Below, in pieces: positions 1 to 9,332 of a stretch of DNA of 64,000 nt; position 1 is the first letter of the stretch; every line of letters starts with the position of its first letter. The notes under the pieces are model-generated. The model saw only the letters and a list, made by a program, of their open reading frames with translations, had not been told where the DNA came from and did not search any database. The translations under genes and the position numbers were made by a program. Origin of the DNA: Paenibacillus oceani (GTDB lineage Bacteria; Bacillota; Bacilli; Paenibacillales; NBRC-103111); NCBI RefSeq assembly GCF_014705615.1, contig NZ_JACXJA010000014.1, positions 1 to 64,000 of the forward strand. Direction: 5' to 3'.

Positions 1-1
1 C

Positions 2-145
2 GGGCTGTCCGCCCACGCCGCGCCTCGCGAAATCGAGTTCAAGGATAAGCTGCCGAAGACGCGCAGCGGCAAGATCATGCGCCGCGTGCTCAAGGCGTGG
101 GAGCTTGGCCTGCCGACCGGCGACTTGTCGACGATCGAAGATTAA
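2..145 (+). CDS. acsA: Acetyl-CoA synthetase, C-terminal end (partial)
   Basis: The first 47 codons of the window, open at the left edge, encode the end of an AMP-forming acyl-CoA synthetase. The visible sequence contains [17 protein letters not shown], the A10 motif whose lysine (in RSGKIMRR) forms the acyl-adenylate and is the target of regulatory acetylation in the family. The tail [14 protein letters not shown] followed by TAA closely resembles Bacillus-type AcsA, which activates acetate to acetyl-CoA in the cytoplasm. Only the C-terminal subdomain is present, so acetate specificity is inferred from the tail rather than from the substrate pocket. A strong terminator follows the stop codon. 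Confidence 0.88.
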   Translation, partial: GLSAHAAPREIEFKDKLPKTRSGKIMRRVLKAWELGLPTGDLSTIED

Positions 146-170
146 TCGCCCGCTATTATGAATACATCAG

Positions 171-205
171 CCCCGCTAGGCCGTACATCAGGCCGGCGGG
201 GTTTT
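171..205 (+). terminator. Intrinsic terminator of acsA
   Basis: CCCCGCTAGGCC pairs imperfectly with GGCCGGCGGGG, followed by TTTTCT. It lies 26 bases after the acsA stop codon. Confidence 0.8.
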
Positions 206-318
206 CTATTGGAATAGAACCGTTATAACCAAAAAGTAGCTGGAGGCGGCGAGCCGTTTCCCTTAGGATAGGAAGTCTGAGTCTATTCCATCAATACGAT
301 GAATCAGAGGAGACGTGT

Positions 319-1059
319 ATGGAGCGAATTGCGGTAATATCCGATATTCACGCCAACCTGGCCGCGTTGAAGGCGGTCTGGACGGATATCAAGCGGAGGG
401 GGATCGGACGAATTTTTTGTCTGGGCGACCTGGTGGGCAAAGGCCCGTATCCGGCTGAAGCGGTCGATGAAATACGCGAGCATTGCGAGGTCGTGCTGCA
501 GGGCAACTGGGATCATAAAATAACGTTAACTCCGGAAAACGAAGAATGGGTCTGGCAGCTGTGGACACAACCTCTGCTTGGACAGGAGAGGCTCGATTAT
601 TTACGGAATCTTCCGTTTTGCTACGATTTTTACTGGAGCGGGCGGAAGGTCCGGCTCTTGCATGCTTCCCCGACGAGCGTGTATGACCGGGTCCGGCTGA
701 AGACGTCGATGACGGAGAAGTTAACGTTGTTTGAAAATACGCCGCTGACGGGCGATTGGCTCGGAATCAGCGAAGAGAAGCCTGATTGCGTCGTCTACGG
801 CGATATTCATATGGCCTATGTGATGCCGCTGGAGGACATGTTTGTCGTCAATGCGGGCAGCGTCGGTCTGCCGCTGGATGACATTCCGCTGGCCGGTTAC
901 GTCATCATGGAAGGTGCGCTGCATCAGCAATCGCCGGCGCCGTTTTCCGTGCAGATCGTTCGAGTGCCGTATGACCGCGAAGAGGTGCTGCAGGATGCAG
1001 CCGCTCGAGGAATGCCGAGGCTCGAGAAGTTTACGCGCGATATTACCCGGGCGAGGTAG
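319..1059 (+). CDS. Metallophosphoesterase (calcineurin-like, YfcE/MJ0936 type)
   Basis: A 246-residue cytosolic protein with the ordered metal-ligand motifs of the calcineurin-like phosphoesterase fold: SDIHANLAALK at the N-terminus (D9, H11), CLGDLVGKGPYP near residue 35, GNWDH near 61, LLHASP near 113 and YGDIHMAY near 158. Family members are two-metal phosphodiesterases or phosphatases; the natural substrate cannot be read from the sequence. The ATG is preceded by AGAGGAGA at normal spacing. It is a single-gene unit between the acsA terminator and a convergent PBP gene. A diadenosine tetraphosphatase or protein phosphatase role is possible but not indicated. Confidence 0.82.
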   Translation: MERIAVISDIHANLAALKAVWTDIKRRGIGRIFCLGDLVGKGPYPAEAVDEIREHCEVVLQGNWDHKITLTPENEEWVWQLWTQPLLGQERLDYLRNLPFCYDFYWSGRKVRLLHASPTSVYDRVRLKTSMTEKLTLFENTPLTGDWLGISEEKPDCVVYGDIHMAYVMPLEDMFVVNAGSVGLPLDDIPLAGYVIMEGALHQQSPAPFSVQIVRVPYDREEVLQDAAARGMPRLEKFTRDITRAR

Positions 1060-1097
1060 CCGGATTGCTGCCGGAAAACCGCATAGATCGCATCAAA

Positions 1098-1130
1098 AAC
1101 AGCCTTGACCGGTTGCAGGTCAAGGCTGTT
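1098..1130 (-). terminator. Intrinsic terminator of the PBP gene
   Basis: A 13-bp perfect inverted repeat (AACAGCCTTGACC / GGTCAAGGCTGTT) is followed on the minus strand by TTTTT. The plus-strand side has no T tract, so it mainly serves the leftward PBP gene. Confidence 0.8.
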
Positions 1131-1141
1131 GAAGTATGGTC

Positions 1142-4100
1142 TTATGGCTTCTTGCTTTTGAAAGGCACGCTTGCCGAAGCTTTGGATTCGCCATGCTCGT
1201 TAATGGCGACGACCCGGTACCAGCCTTCGTAGACGAGTGCGAAATAGTTCAGCTTCGGAGTTTCGGAAGACTGAATCTTTTTGAAGCTGCCGTTTTCTTT
1301 ATCGCTGAAGTAGATATCGTACCGTTTGACCGCTTCCGTCTTCGGATTGGCCGACCATTCGATTTGAATCCCGGCTCCGGACTGCTGGACGGTTACGTTT
1401 TTCGGAGCTGACGGCGGTTCTTTTTTGGCAGGCTTGTCGTCTGGCTTGTTGTTTCCGTTGCTGCCGTTGTTGCCTTTACCGTCCGAGCCGTTGATGTCGC
1501 TCGGCTGACCGTTCGGCACACCGAACGGATCGAGCGGGGAGGAGATCTCTGTCGATCTTCCGTCGCTGAACACCACTTTGCTCGGCTTCGACTCTTTGCC
1601 GGCTACGTCCACGGCTGTTACGTAATAACCCACGACTTGCTGGCTGGATACCGTATCGGCAAAGATCCGGTCTTGCCCGGAAAGGACCACTTTGCCGGCT
1701 GCGCGTGCGAATTTGCCGCCGAGGGCATCCGCTTTGTACAGCCGATAACCGACGATGTCGGCGCTTCCGGCTTCCTGGAACGTAATCTCGTTTTTGTCGG
1801 CCGAATGCTTCAGGGTGACGCCTCCCGGCGCGTTCGGAATTTGTCCGTCGTCGGCTCTCGGGTCCACCTCGACCGCGGCGTCGTTATCGTAATCAAGCGG
1901 GTAATAATGCGAGATGTTGGGACGGTTTTTGGCCGGCAATTGAGGCAAAATCGCTTGAATCTCCTTGATGATGTCGCCGATCGGCCGTTCCCGCTTGACG
2001 ACGGTTTTCTCTTGCACCATATCGGCCGGAGTTCCCGGCTGCGGCAAGTAGTCGTTGCCGTCGAACGTAACGTATTTCTGCTTGATCAACACCTGGTCTT
2101 CTTCGGTCGGAATAAACTTTTTGTTGAATATATCCCGGACCAGCTTGCCGCTTTGCTTCGTCTGCTCGTTCGGAAGCTTGCCCGAATAACCGGATACCGT
2201 CATCGAAACAATATTGGCCGGCTTGACGAACTGTTTGTTCGGCAGCAGTTCCGGATGGTTATCCGCAATCGAGTTCATGACTTTGGCCCATATTTTCATG
2301 GCCCGCTGCGTACCGCAGCCAAGCTCGCTGTTCAGATTGCAGCCGCTTTTCTTCAGAGAATACTTCTGCTGATCGTAGCCGGCCCATACCCCGACGGTAA
2401 TATCGGGAGAATACCCTACGAACCAGGCGTCGCCGTCATTTTGCGTCGAGCCGGTTTTGCCTGCGACCTGGATCTGGCTGTAATGTTTAAAGTCTTTTTT
2501 CAGCAAGGTAGCCGTACCCGAGCTGATAACCGTCTTCATCATATCGGTGATGAGGTAGGCCGTCTCCTCGGAGAAAACCGCCGTAGGCTTCACCACATGC
2601 TCATATACGATTTTGCCTTCCGAATCCGTAATTTTGCGGATCATATAGGCGTCCGTGAACTGGCCTTTATTCGGAATGGCGCTGTAGGCGTTCGTCAATT
2701 CCTCGACGGAAACCCCGCGCGACAAACCTCCGATAACTCCGGTTTGTGCTCCGTAATCGCTTTTCTCGATCGTCGATATTCCGAGCTTCTTGGCAAAATC
2801 CCAGGCGTTGTTAATGCCCACGACGTCGATAAACAGCTTGATCGCCGGAATGTTATACGATTGGTTCAAGGCTTGCCTTGCGGTCACCAGTCCATGAAAT
2901 TTGTTGTCCCAGTTTTCCGGCAAATGGAACCCTTTACTGCCGTCCTTCAGGATGACCGGCACGTCGTCGATGACGGCGGCCGGGGCGATCGTTCCTTTGT
3001 CGATGGCCGGGATGTAAGCCGCGATCGGCTTCATCGTAGAGCCGGGCTGACGCGTCATCTGGGTGGCGAGGTTCATCTGCTCCTTGTGGAAATCGCGTCC
3101 CTCGATCATCCCGAGAATGGCGCCCGTGGCGTTGTCCAAGGTGATGGCGGCGATCTGCTCTATCCCTTTTTCGGGATCGTCGGGAGTGAAGTTGTCGCTA
3201 TTGTCGGAGATGACGTGCATCTCGTCGTAGATCATCTTGTCGATCGTCGTGTATATCCGGTATCCTTTGCGCTGCAGATCCTCGCGCGCCTGCTTGACGG
3301 CTTCCGCGTATTCGGCCTGGCCTTGCTTCGTATCCTTCTTGAGGTCCGGGTTGCTCAGGTTGGCCAATATTTCGCTTGACTGGCGCTCCACTTCCAGCAT
3401 CAAGTACGGGTATGTATTGTATGCTTTCGGCTGGGACGGCGCGAGCGAGCCTTTGATGTCGAATGCCAGCGCTTCGTCGTATTGCGTTTGCGTCAGCTTG
3501 CCTTCATCGAGCATTCTTTTCAGGACCAGCTTCATCCGTTCGACCGCTCCGTTAAAAGCTTTCTCGTCCAGTTCGCCGCGGCTCGTGAATGCCGAATATT
3601 TGGAGGGCAGCTGCGGCAAGCCGGCCAGATAAGCCGCTTGGGCGGTATGCAGATCGTGCAGGTTGTCGATATTGAAGATGCCTTTGGCCGCCGCCTTGAT
3701 CCCGTACAGATTATAGCCGGACGAGCCGTTGCCGTAAGGTATCTTGTTCAAATAGGCGAGTAAAATCTGCTCCTTGGACAACAGCCTCTCCAGGCGGAGC
3801 GCGAGCAAAATCTCCTTCGCCTTCCGGTTGTCGCTGCGGTCCAACGTTAAGAAAACCCGTCTCGCCACTTGCTGGGTAATCGTGCTGCCGCCCGTCTGCA
3901 CGTCGGCATTCGTCAGCTTCTGGGTAACGGCCCGGAAAAAAGCTTTGACGTCGACGCCGTGATGCATGTAAAAATCGTGATCCTCAATCGCCAGTACGGC
4001 GTCTTCGACGAACTTGGGCAGATCTTCGCTGCCGATCGGCCGGCGGTCTTCCTCCGAACGGAGCTGACCGATCGGCGTGTCGTCGTTGAAATAGACGAAG

Positions 4101-4309
4101 CCGGTTATCGCATTTTCGTTAATCCTCTCCAGGATTTCTTCCTGGGGGCGAACGGGGTCGTCCTTTACAAGTGCGCTAACGTAACCGAATGCCGCTCCCG
4201 CTCCGACAAATCCGATTACTATGCCGGCGATAAACATCCATTTGAGAGTTATCAACGTTACGCGCAGCGCTTTTTTTGCTGTAGAAGATGATGATGATGG
4301 CTTGGTCAT
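1142..4309 (-). CDS. Class A penicillin-binding protein (PBP1A-type transglycosylase/transpeptidase)
   Basis: A 1055-residue bifunctional peptidoglycan synthase. After a Ser-rich cytoplasmic tail comes one membrane anchor (about residues 22-46). The GT51 transglycosylase domain follows, with AIEDHDFYMHHGVD and GGSTITQQVARR. The transpeptidase domain has PGSTMKP (catalytic Ser near 420), QSYN near 483 and KTGST near 617. Two fibronectin type III-like repeats, joined by a Gly/Asn/Lys-rich linker, make up the last 260 residues; such repeats occur on large PBPs of Paenibacillaceae. The chosen start has AAGGAGG 8 bases upstream. An upstream in-frame ATG was rejected because it lies upstream of the predicted transcription start. 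It polymerises and cross-links glycan strands outside the membrane. Confidence 0.93.
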   Translation of the reverse strand: MTKPSSSSSTAKKALRVTLITLKWMFIAGIVIGFVGAGAAFGYVSALVKDDPVRPQEEILERINENAITGFVYFNDDTPIGQLRSEEDRRPIGSEDLPKFVEDAVLAIEDHDFYMHHGVDVKAFFRAVTQKLTNADVQTGGSTITQQVARRVFLTLDRSDNRKAKEILLALRLERLLSKEQILLAYLNKIPYGNGSSGYNLYGIKAAAKGIFNIDNLHDLHTAQAAYLAGLPQLPSKYSAFTSRGELDEKAFNGAVERMKLVLKRMLDEGKLTQTQYDEALAFDIKGSLAPSQPKAYNTYPYLMLEVERQSSEILANLSNPDLKKDTKQGQAEYAEAVKQAREDLQRKGYRIYTTIDKMIYDEMHVISDNSDNFTPDDPEKGIEQIAAITLDNATGAILGMIEGRDFHKEQMNLATQMTRQPGSTMKPIAAYIPAIDKGTIAPAAVIDDVPVILKDGSKGFHLPENWDNKFHGLVTARQALNQSYNIPAIKLFIDVVGINNAWDFAKKLGISTIEKSDYGAQTGVIGGLSRGVSVEELTNAYSAIPNKGQFTDAYMIRKITDSEGKIVYEHVVKPTAVFSEETAYLITDMMKTVISSGTATLLKKDFKHYSQIQVAGKTGSTQNDGDAWFVGYSPDITVGVWAGYDQQKYSLKKSGCNLNSELGCGTQRAMKIWAKVMNSIADNHPELLPNKQFVKPANIVSMTVSGYSGKLPNEQTKQSGKLVRDIFNKKFIPTEEDQVLIKQKYVTFDGNDYLPQPGTPADMVQEKTVVKRERPIGDIIKEIQAILPQLPAKNRPNISHYYPLDYDNDAAVEVDPRADDGQIPNAPGGVTLKHSADKNEITFQEAGSADIVGYRLYKADALGGKFARAAGKVVLSGQDRIFADTVSSQQVVGYYVTAVDVAGKESKPSKVVFSDGRSTEISSPLDPFGVPNGQPSDINGSDGKGNNGSNGNNKPDDKPAKKEPPSAPKNVTVQQSGAGIQIEWSANPKTEAVKRYDIYFSDKENGSFKKIQSSETPKLNYFALVYEGWYRVVAINEHGESKASASVPFKSKKP

Positions 4310-4340
4310 TCCGTTAATCCTCCTTCGGGCACACAAAGTT

Positions 4341-4349
4341 ATTATAGCA
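4341..4349 (-). promoter_or_regulatory. Extended -10 promoter for the PBP gene
   Basis: On the minus strand TGCTATAAT is a perfect extended -10 element. The expected start of transcription leaves a leader of about 25 bases containing only the AAGGAGG ribosome site, which supports the ATG at 4309. No good -35 is visible. Confidence 0.6.
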
Positions 4350-4454
4350 CATATCGTCATTTCATAATTTGGAACAACCGATAGAAATTGCGAATTTTCG
4401 TCGTTTTTTTTAGTGAAATCCGAGAATTAATCGAAATTTGAAATGTTCTTGTCG

Positions 4455-4484
4455 TTGACTTTCACTTTGCGCTTATGATATAAC
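4455..4484 (+). promoter_or_regulatory. SigA-type promoter for the tyrS leader
   Basis: TTGACT (4455-4460) and TATAAC (4479-4484) are separated by 18 bases and sit just before the structured leader. Transcription would start near 4491. Confidence 0.65.
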
Positions 4485-4500
4485 TGTTGTTAAATCTTAA

Positions 4501-4832
4501 AATGACAAAGCGTTTGAAGGGCTAGCGTGGCCCGGCGAATACCGGGAGCGCCAGTAGGCGGATGCCAGCGCATATCAGAGAACCGGCGGAAGGTGCGAGC
4601 CGGGATGCGTCATGTTGCCGAATTACGGTCCTGAGCAGCAAAAGGGGAAGCGCGTGAGGCGCCAAGCTTTTGCCGGGTGATCCCGTTATCGAAATGAAGT
4701 GAAAGCAGCGCCCGTCTCCTTTAGAGTTAACAACGGTTCTTATAAGGATTCGAAAGCAGCTGCTTTAATTAGGGTGGTACCGCGGGTCAAAGCCTTCCCG
4801 TCCCTTTTTGTGGACGAGAAGGCTTTTTTTTG
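4501..4832 (+). promoter_or_regulatory. T-box riboswitch controlling tyrS (tyrosine)
   Basis: The leader carries the 14-nt T-box core AGGGTGGTACCGCG at 4771-4784 just before an intrinsic terminator. Upstream are Stem I hallmarks: AGTA at 4553-4556, CAGAGAACCGG (AG bulge) and GGTGCGAGCC (distal loop) at 4592-4601. The specifier is probably TAC at 4624-4626, within GAATTACGG, on the 3' side of the Stem I loop, matching tyrosine and the downstream gene. In this family uncharged tRNA pairs with the specifier and stabilises the antiterminator. A second TAC at 4540-4542 lies in a small hairpin before the AGTA box and is a less likely specifier. Confidence 0.92.
4789..4832 (+). terminator. T-box regulated terminator
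   Basis: AAAGCCTTCCCGTCC pairs with GGACGAGAAGGCTTT and is followed by a run of T. Its 5' arm follows directly on the T-box core, as expected for mutually exclusive terminator and antiterminator folding. Confidence 0.85.
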
Positions 4833-4873
4833 CGTTTATTTTGGAAAAAACAGCAGAGAGGACGCGAACAGCG

Positions 4874-6130
4874 ATGGAAGCATGGAAACAGTTGACAGAG
4901 CAGATGAGAAAGGAAGCGGAACGGCAGCTGGAAGTCGTCCGCCGGGGTGTTGTGGAGATCGTTCCCGAAGAGGATCTGAAGGAAAAAATAGCGAATTCCC
5001 TGTTGACCGGGAAGCCGCTTAAGATCAAGCTCGGTCTCGACCCGTCCGCACCGGACATCCACGTCGGCCATACGGTCGTCCTTCATAAGCTGCGGCAGTT
5101 CCAGGAGCTCGGCCATGAAGTGCAGCTGATCATCGGGGACTTTACTGGACGGATCGGCGACCCGACGGGCAAATCGGAGACGCGCAAGCAATTGTCCGAA
5201 GAGGACGTGAAGCGTAACGCGGAGACGTACCAGGCGCAAATCTTCAAAATTTTGAACCCGGCCCAGACGACCGTTCATTACAATTCGCAATGGCTGAACA
5301 AGCTGAACTTCACGGATGTCGTCCAGTTGGCGGCAAAGGTGACGGTAGCGCGTATTTTGGAGAGAGACGACTTCACGAAGCGTTATGCGAACGGTCAACC
5401 GATCGGCGTGCACGAGTTTTTTTACCCGCTGATGCAAGGTTACGATTCAGTCAAGCTGGACAGCGATGTCGAGCTGGGAGGAACCGACCAGAAATTCAAC
5501 CTGCTTATGGGCCGCACGTTGCAGAAAGAGTACGGCAAACAACAGCAGGCCGCCATTACGCTGCCGCTGATCGCAGGGCTCGACGGCGTGCAGAAGATGA
5601 GCAAAAGTCTCGGCAATTACATTGGCATCGACGAAGCTCCGAATGAAATGTACGGCAAGGCGATGTCGGTGCCGGACGAATTGATGGTGAAATACTTCGA
5701 ACTGGCGACCGACCTGCCCGACGAAGAGCTCGGCAGCTTAAAGGCCGGACTCGAGGAAGGAACCGTACACCCGCGCGACGCGAAGATGAAGCTTGCATAC
5801 ACGTTCGTCAGGATGTACCACGGGGAAACGCAAGCGGAAGAGGCGAAGCGGCATTTCGTGACGGTATTCCAGCAAAAGGCACTGCCCGATGAGATCGAGG
5901 ATGCGGAACTGCCGGTGTCGGAGCTGAACGGCGGGGAGATCCGGATTGTCCAGCTGCTGGTAACGACCGGACTGCAAGCTTCGAACGGGGAAGCGAAGCG
6001 CAGCGTATCGCAGGGAGCCGTGAAAATAAATGAAGAGAAGGTAACTGACCCGAACGCGGTTGTCCGACTGGAGGGCGGAGAAGTGCTGCAGGTCGGGAAG
6101 CGGAAGTTCGTCAAAATCAAGCTCGTGTAA
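4874..6130 (+). CDS. tyrS: Tyrosyl-tRNA synthetase
   Basis: A 418-residue class I aminoacyl-tRNA synthetase that charges tRNA-Tyr with tyrosine. The HIGH signature appears as HVGHTVV (about residue 60) after [10 protein letters not shown]. The KMSKS loop is intact as KMSKSLGN near 241. The last 65 residues form an S4-like RNA-binding domain ([13 protein letters not shown]). The start [10 protein letters not shown] is preceded by AGAGAGG. A longer reading frame from 4808 was rejected because it begins inside the terminator hairpin. Synthesis is predicted to be controlled by the tyrosine T-box immediately upstream. Confidence 0.95.
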   Translation: MEAWKQLTEQMRKEAERQLEVVRRGVVEIVPEEDLKEKIANSLLTGKPLKIKLGLDPSAPDIHVGHTVVLHKLRQFQELGHEVQLIIGDFTGRIGDPTGKSETRKQLSEEDVKRNAETYQAQIFKILNPAQTTVHYNSQWLNKLNFTDVVQLAAKVTVARILERDDFTKRYANGQPIGVHEFFYPLMQGYDSVKLDSDVELGGTDQKFNLLMGRTLQKEYGKQQQAAITLPLIAGLDGVQKMSKSLGNYIGIDEAPNEMYGKAMSVPDELMVKYFELATDLPDEELGSLKAGLEEGTVHPRDAKMKLAYTFVRMYHGETQAEEAKRHFVTVFQQKALPDEIEDAELPVSELNGGEIRIVQLLVTTGLQASNGEAKRSVSQGAVKINEEKVTDPNAVVRLEGGEVLQVGKRKFVKIKLV

Positions 6131-6196
6131 CCAGCCGGCCGAAGCCAAAACGGGCTGAAGCAAAAAACGGCTAAAACCAAAACGGTCGAAAGCAAA

Positions 6197-6224
6197 AACC
6201 CCCAAGCCAAGAGGCTCGGGGGTT
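6197..6224. terminator. Bidirectional terminator between tyrS and rpsD
   Basis: AACCCCCAAGCC pairs with GGCTCGGGGGTT. The T run is better on the minus strand (GGGGGTTTTTG), so it serves rpsD best, and tyrS from the other side. Confidence 0.75.
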
Positions 6225-6241
6225 GATTGTTGAAGTCCAGA

Positions 6242-6841
6242 TTAACGGCTGTAAAACTCGACGATTTGCTTCTCGTCGATTTCTTGAGGAAGCTCCGAAC
6301 GCTCAGGCAGGCGGATGAACTTGCCTTCCATTGCCGTGTCGTTGAACTCCAGGTAGTTCGGTAGGAAGTTGCGGTTTGCCAAAGCTTCCTTGATGGAAGA
6401 CAAGCCGCGGCTTCTTTCGCGAAGGCCGATTACAGTGCCAGTGCTAACTGTGTAGGAAGGGATATCTACTTTGCTTCCGTTCACCGTTACGTGGCCGTGA
6501 GCAACGAGCTGACGGGCACCTGCACGGGAGTTGGCAAGGCCAAGACGGTACACGAGGTTGTCCAGACGGCTTTCGAGCAGAACCATGAAGTTCTCACCGG
6601 AAATACCTTGCATTTTGGATGCTTTGTCGAACAAGTTGCGGAATTGCTTCTCGCCCAAACCGTACATATGGCGAAGCTTTTGCTTTTCTTGGAGCTGAAT
6701 GCCGTAGCCGCTCAGCTTCTTGCGTTGTCCCGGACCGTGTTGTCCTGGAGGAAACGCGCGTTTCAATTCTTTGCCTGTCCCGCTAAGGGATACGCCGAGG
6801 CGGCGGCTCAATTTAAATTTAGGACCTGTATAGCGTGCCAT
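6242..6841 (-). CDS. rpsD: 30S ribosomal protein S4
   Basis: A 199-residue protein beginning [19 protein letters not shown], the standard S4 start without a zinc-binding cysteine cluster. The central S4 fold is recognisable in [32 protein letters not shown]4 is a primary 16S rRNA-binding protein that nucleates small-subunit assembly. In Bacillus it stands alone and represses its own translation by binding its leader; here the gene is also monocistronic with a strong promoter and a leader of about 200 bases. AAAGGAG lies ahead of the ATG. Confidence 0.96.
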   Translation of the reverse strand: MARYTGPKFKLSRRLGVSLSGTGKELKRAFPPGQHGPGQRKKLSGYGIQLQEKQKLRHMYGLGEKQFRNLFDKASKMQGISGENFMVLLESRLDNLVYRLGLANSRAGARQLVAHGHVTVNGSKVDIPSYTVSTGTVIGLRERSRGLSSIKEALANRNFLPNYLEFNDTAMEGKFIRLPERSELPQEIDEKQIVEFYSR

Positions 6842-7042
6842 TATGTTTTGCTCCTTTATACCGATAGTGTTTAATGGTTGAGTAGGCGTAGGGGAGACGT
6901 TCCGACGCGGTATACGTTGCGAAACGGACTTCGATCAGTCCCGTTTCCCGGCAGGCAGTTCAGCCGCTGGCCTGCTGGTAACGAACACCGTGAGGGTCGC
7001 ATCGTGCGTCGCCAATCATAAAAAACACCTTTTTCCACTCGA
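6842..7042 (-). promoter_or_regulatory. Long rpsD leader, candidate S4 autoregulatory RNA
   Basis: About 200 transcribed, non-coding bases separate the rpsD promoter from its start codon. They contain strong pairing such as AAACGGACT with AGTCCCGTTT around 6922-6950 (plus-strand reading). Firmicute rpsD genes commonly carry an S4-binding leader, so autoregulation is inferred. I did not verify a match to the known leader consensus. Confidence 0.4.
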
Positions 7043-7048
7043 ATATTA

Positions 7049-7078
7049 ATTCTATTAGAAACCTGGGGGTGATGTCAA
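7049..7078 (-). promoter_or_regulatory. SigA promoter of rpsD
   Basis: On the minus strand a perfect TTGACA (7073-7078) and TAGAAT (7049-7054) are 18 bases apart, as suits a highly expressed ribosomal protein gene. Confidence 0.7.
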
Positions 7079-7089
7079 GCGGAAACCGC

Positions 7090-7362
7090 TATTGGGCGAA
7101 ATCTGACGATGCAAGAATGAACGTATATATAATGAAAGTAAATGATCCGGTGCGTATCTTATCGAATATATACGGTTCGTGGCGGCAATGGCATTGGTAA
7201 GGCGCGGCTAGGTACGGTATGGTTCGGCATGGCACGGTAAAACGCAGCGATGACCGATTCTGGAGAATTCTTCCTTTAGCGAATTTTGAACGAAAATTTA
7301 GTGCAGCCCGTTTGCATTCATAGTATGATTGGAATATTGACGTTTCATAGAAGGGGTTCGCT
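7090..7362. other. Intergenic region before the diguanylate cyclase
   Basis: No gene seen. There is a short stretch of imperfect GGTACGG/GGCACGG repeats around 7210-7245 and a TATGAT hexamer at 7324-7329 that could be a -10 box, without a convincing -35. Confidence 0.4.
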
Positions 7363-9252
7363 ATGAAAGAAATGCTACATCAGGACCGACTCGCTGTACT
7401 AATCGAGGATGGATTCGGCCCGTTCGTCACCGGCCTGGAGAGACATATGCCAGACCGGGCTGCGGTATACGCAGTGTGGGATGCCGACGGCCGCTGCATT
7501 GCTCATCATACGATCAACCCGTCCGGTTCCGGAATAAACGTTTCGTTTCCAGCGGATCCAGAAGCTTTTCTGCGCGAGATCCGGGCTGCATATACTGTGA
7601 ACGGTCAGGACCGAACGTTTTCAAGAGCCGCATTTCTAGTCCATTCCGAACGCCGGGATGCCGCATCGCCCGTCATCGCCTCGTATCCCCTTTACGCCGA
7701 CCGCAATGATCCGATCGCTTATTTGATTCGTATAACCGACGATTCGACAGCCGAGCCGGAGCTGCTGGAGTCCATGGAGCTGACCGGAACGGCATTCGCC
7801 GCCGCGATTCGCGCAAAGGAGGCGGAAGCCCGGCATGACGAGCTTGCCGGACAGATGAAGGAGCTGGAGCAGCAGCTGGTACGCAAGAAAGCGTTGTTCG
7901 ACATGGCGATCCATATTCATTCCTGCAACGATCCGGACCAGGTGCTGGAGACGTTAATCCGCTTTCTGGACGAGCGGGACCCGGCCGTGGCTTACGAAAT
8001 TTATTTGTCTCAAGATCAATACAGCTCGATCCCGTCTGTCAAGCCGCTCCGTTTTGACCAGTCCGAGGAAGATATCCGCTTCCGTTCGTTTACCGAGGGC
8101 CGGCCGATCGTCGGACAATGCGGGACCGATGCGGTTTTCCCGCTGCGCGGCAAGCAGGGGGTGTATGGAGTCATCCGGATTGCGATTCCGGACGGAAAGA
8201 CGGAGTTCGAGGCGCTTCAGGAGATTACGCTGCTGGCCGATACGACAGGAAGTGCCTTCGAGAATGCGCGCTTGTATGAACAATCGAACCGGCTTGTCGG
8301 GGAACTGCGCCTGATTAACGAGATTACGCAGCGTCTGAATCAAAGCCTGAAGCTGCAAGATATATATTCGTTTGTTTCCATGGAGCTGCGCACGATTTTT
8401 AATGCGGAGTTTTCGTGCATTTTAGAGCTGGACAAGCCGAGCGGCAAGCTTATCGTCCGGGCCGGGGAGCCGGCTTCTTTTTGCGGCGAAGTGCTGGCCT
8501 CCGATTACGGGTTTGCCGGGCGGGTCGTTGCTTCGAAAGAACCGCTGATCGTATCGGACTACAGGTTCAATCCGGCCGTCGAATCGGTCTGGATGAAGGC
8601 GACGAACGCCCGCTCGCTGCTGGCTTGCCCGATCGTGGTGGAAGGAACGGTGGTCGGCGTCATTCTGATGGCGCACCGGCGGGCCCATTACTTCTCCTAC
8701 GATAACTACAAGCTGCTCAAGACGTTGTCCAGCCATATCGGACTGGCCGCCTCCAATGCGAACCTGCACGCGGAAGTGCGCCGGATGGTGCAGACAGACC
8801 GGCTGACCGGGCTGTTCGCCAGACATTATTTGGACGACCAGATCGGTCTGTTTCAGAAAAAAGATTACTGCGGCTCGCTTATTCTGGTCGATATCGATAA
8901 CTTCAAAAAGGTAAACGATACGTATGGCCACCAGATCGGCGACCGCGTGCTGATTCAGGTAAGCGCGATAATCCGCACCTCGATCCGCGAAGGCGATATT
9001 GCTTCCCGCTGGGGAGGCGAGGAGCTGGCCATTTATTTGCCCCAGGTTTCGAAGGAGCAGGCGATCAAGGTGGCGGAGCGGATCCGGAAGCAGGTGAAAA
9101 CGGAAACTTCCCCGATCGTCTCGGTATCGTGCGGAGTTTCGGACTGGAACTGGGAAGACGAGAGAATCAGCGTGGAGTCGCTTTTTTACCGGGCGGATAT
9201 GGCGCTGTACAAGGCGAAGCATTCCGGGAAAAACCGGATCTGCATCGATTGA
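7363..9252 (+). CDS. GAF-GGDEF diguanylate cyclase
   Basis: A 629-residue soluble protein with an N-terminal region of unclear type, a short coiled coil (about 150-180), two GAF-like sensor domains (roughly 175-300 and 330-465) and a C-terminal GGDEF domain. The catalytic A-site is GGEEL near residue 550, in RWGGEELAIYLPQ, a functional variant. The upstream metal site DIDNFKKVNDTYGH is intact. It is therefore expected to make cyclic di-GMP from two GTP. No RxxD inhibitory site is obvious five residues before GGEEL. There are no membrane segments, so the ligand is probably cytosolic. GAAGGGG precedes the ATG. The input signal cannot be read from sequence. Confidence 0.88.
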   Translation: MKEMLHQDRLAVLIEDGFGPFVTGLERHMPDRAAVYAVWDADGRCIAHHTINPSGSGINVSFPADPEAFLREIRAAYTVNGQDRTFSRAAFLVHSERRDAASPVIASYPLYADRNDPIAYLIRITDDSTAEPELLESMELTGTAFAAAIRAKEAEARHDELAGQMKELEQQLVRKKALFDMAIHIHSCNDPDQVLETLIRFLDERDPAVAYEIYLSQDQYSSIPSVKPLRFDQSEEDIRFRSFTEGRPIVGQCGTDAVFPLRGKQGVYGVIRIAIPDGKTEFEALQEITLLADTTGSAFENARLYEQSNRLVGELRLINEITQRLNQSLKLQDIYSFVSMELRTIFNAEFSCILELDKPSGKLIVRAGEPASFCGEVLASDYGFAGRVVASKEPLIVSDYRFNPAVESVWMKATNARSLLACPIVVEGTVVGVILMAHRRAHYFSYDNYKLLKTLSSHIGLAASNANLHAEVRRMVQTDRLTGLFARHYLDDQIGLFQKKDYCGSLILVDIDNFKKVNDTYGHQIGDRVLIQVSAIIRTSIREGDIASRWGGEELAIYLPQVSKEQAIKVAERIRKQVKTETSPIVSVSCGVSDWNWEDERISVESLFYRADMALYKAKHSGKNRICID

Positions 9253-9332
9253 GTCGAATGTCGCAGGAATAACTACACTCTCTTGGGAAACGATAAGGTG
9301 AAGTTGAATCGTTATGCCCAGGAGGGGATTTC

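Noticed and set aside
1637-3379. 580-codon open frame on the plus strand
   Set aside because: It lies entirely antisense to the PBP gene, which has intact catalytic motifs; it is a by-product of GC-rich codon use.
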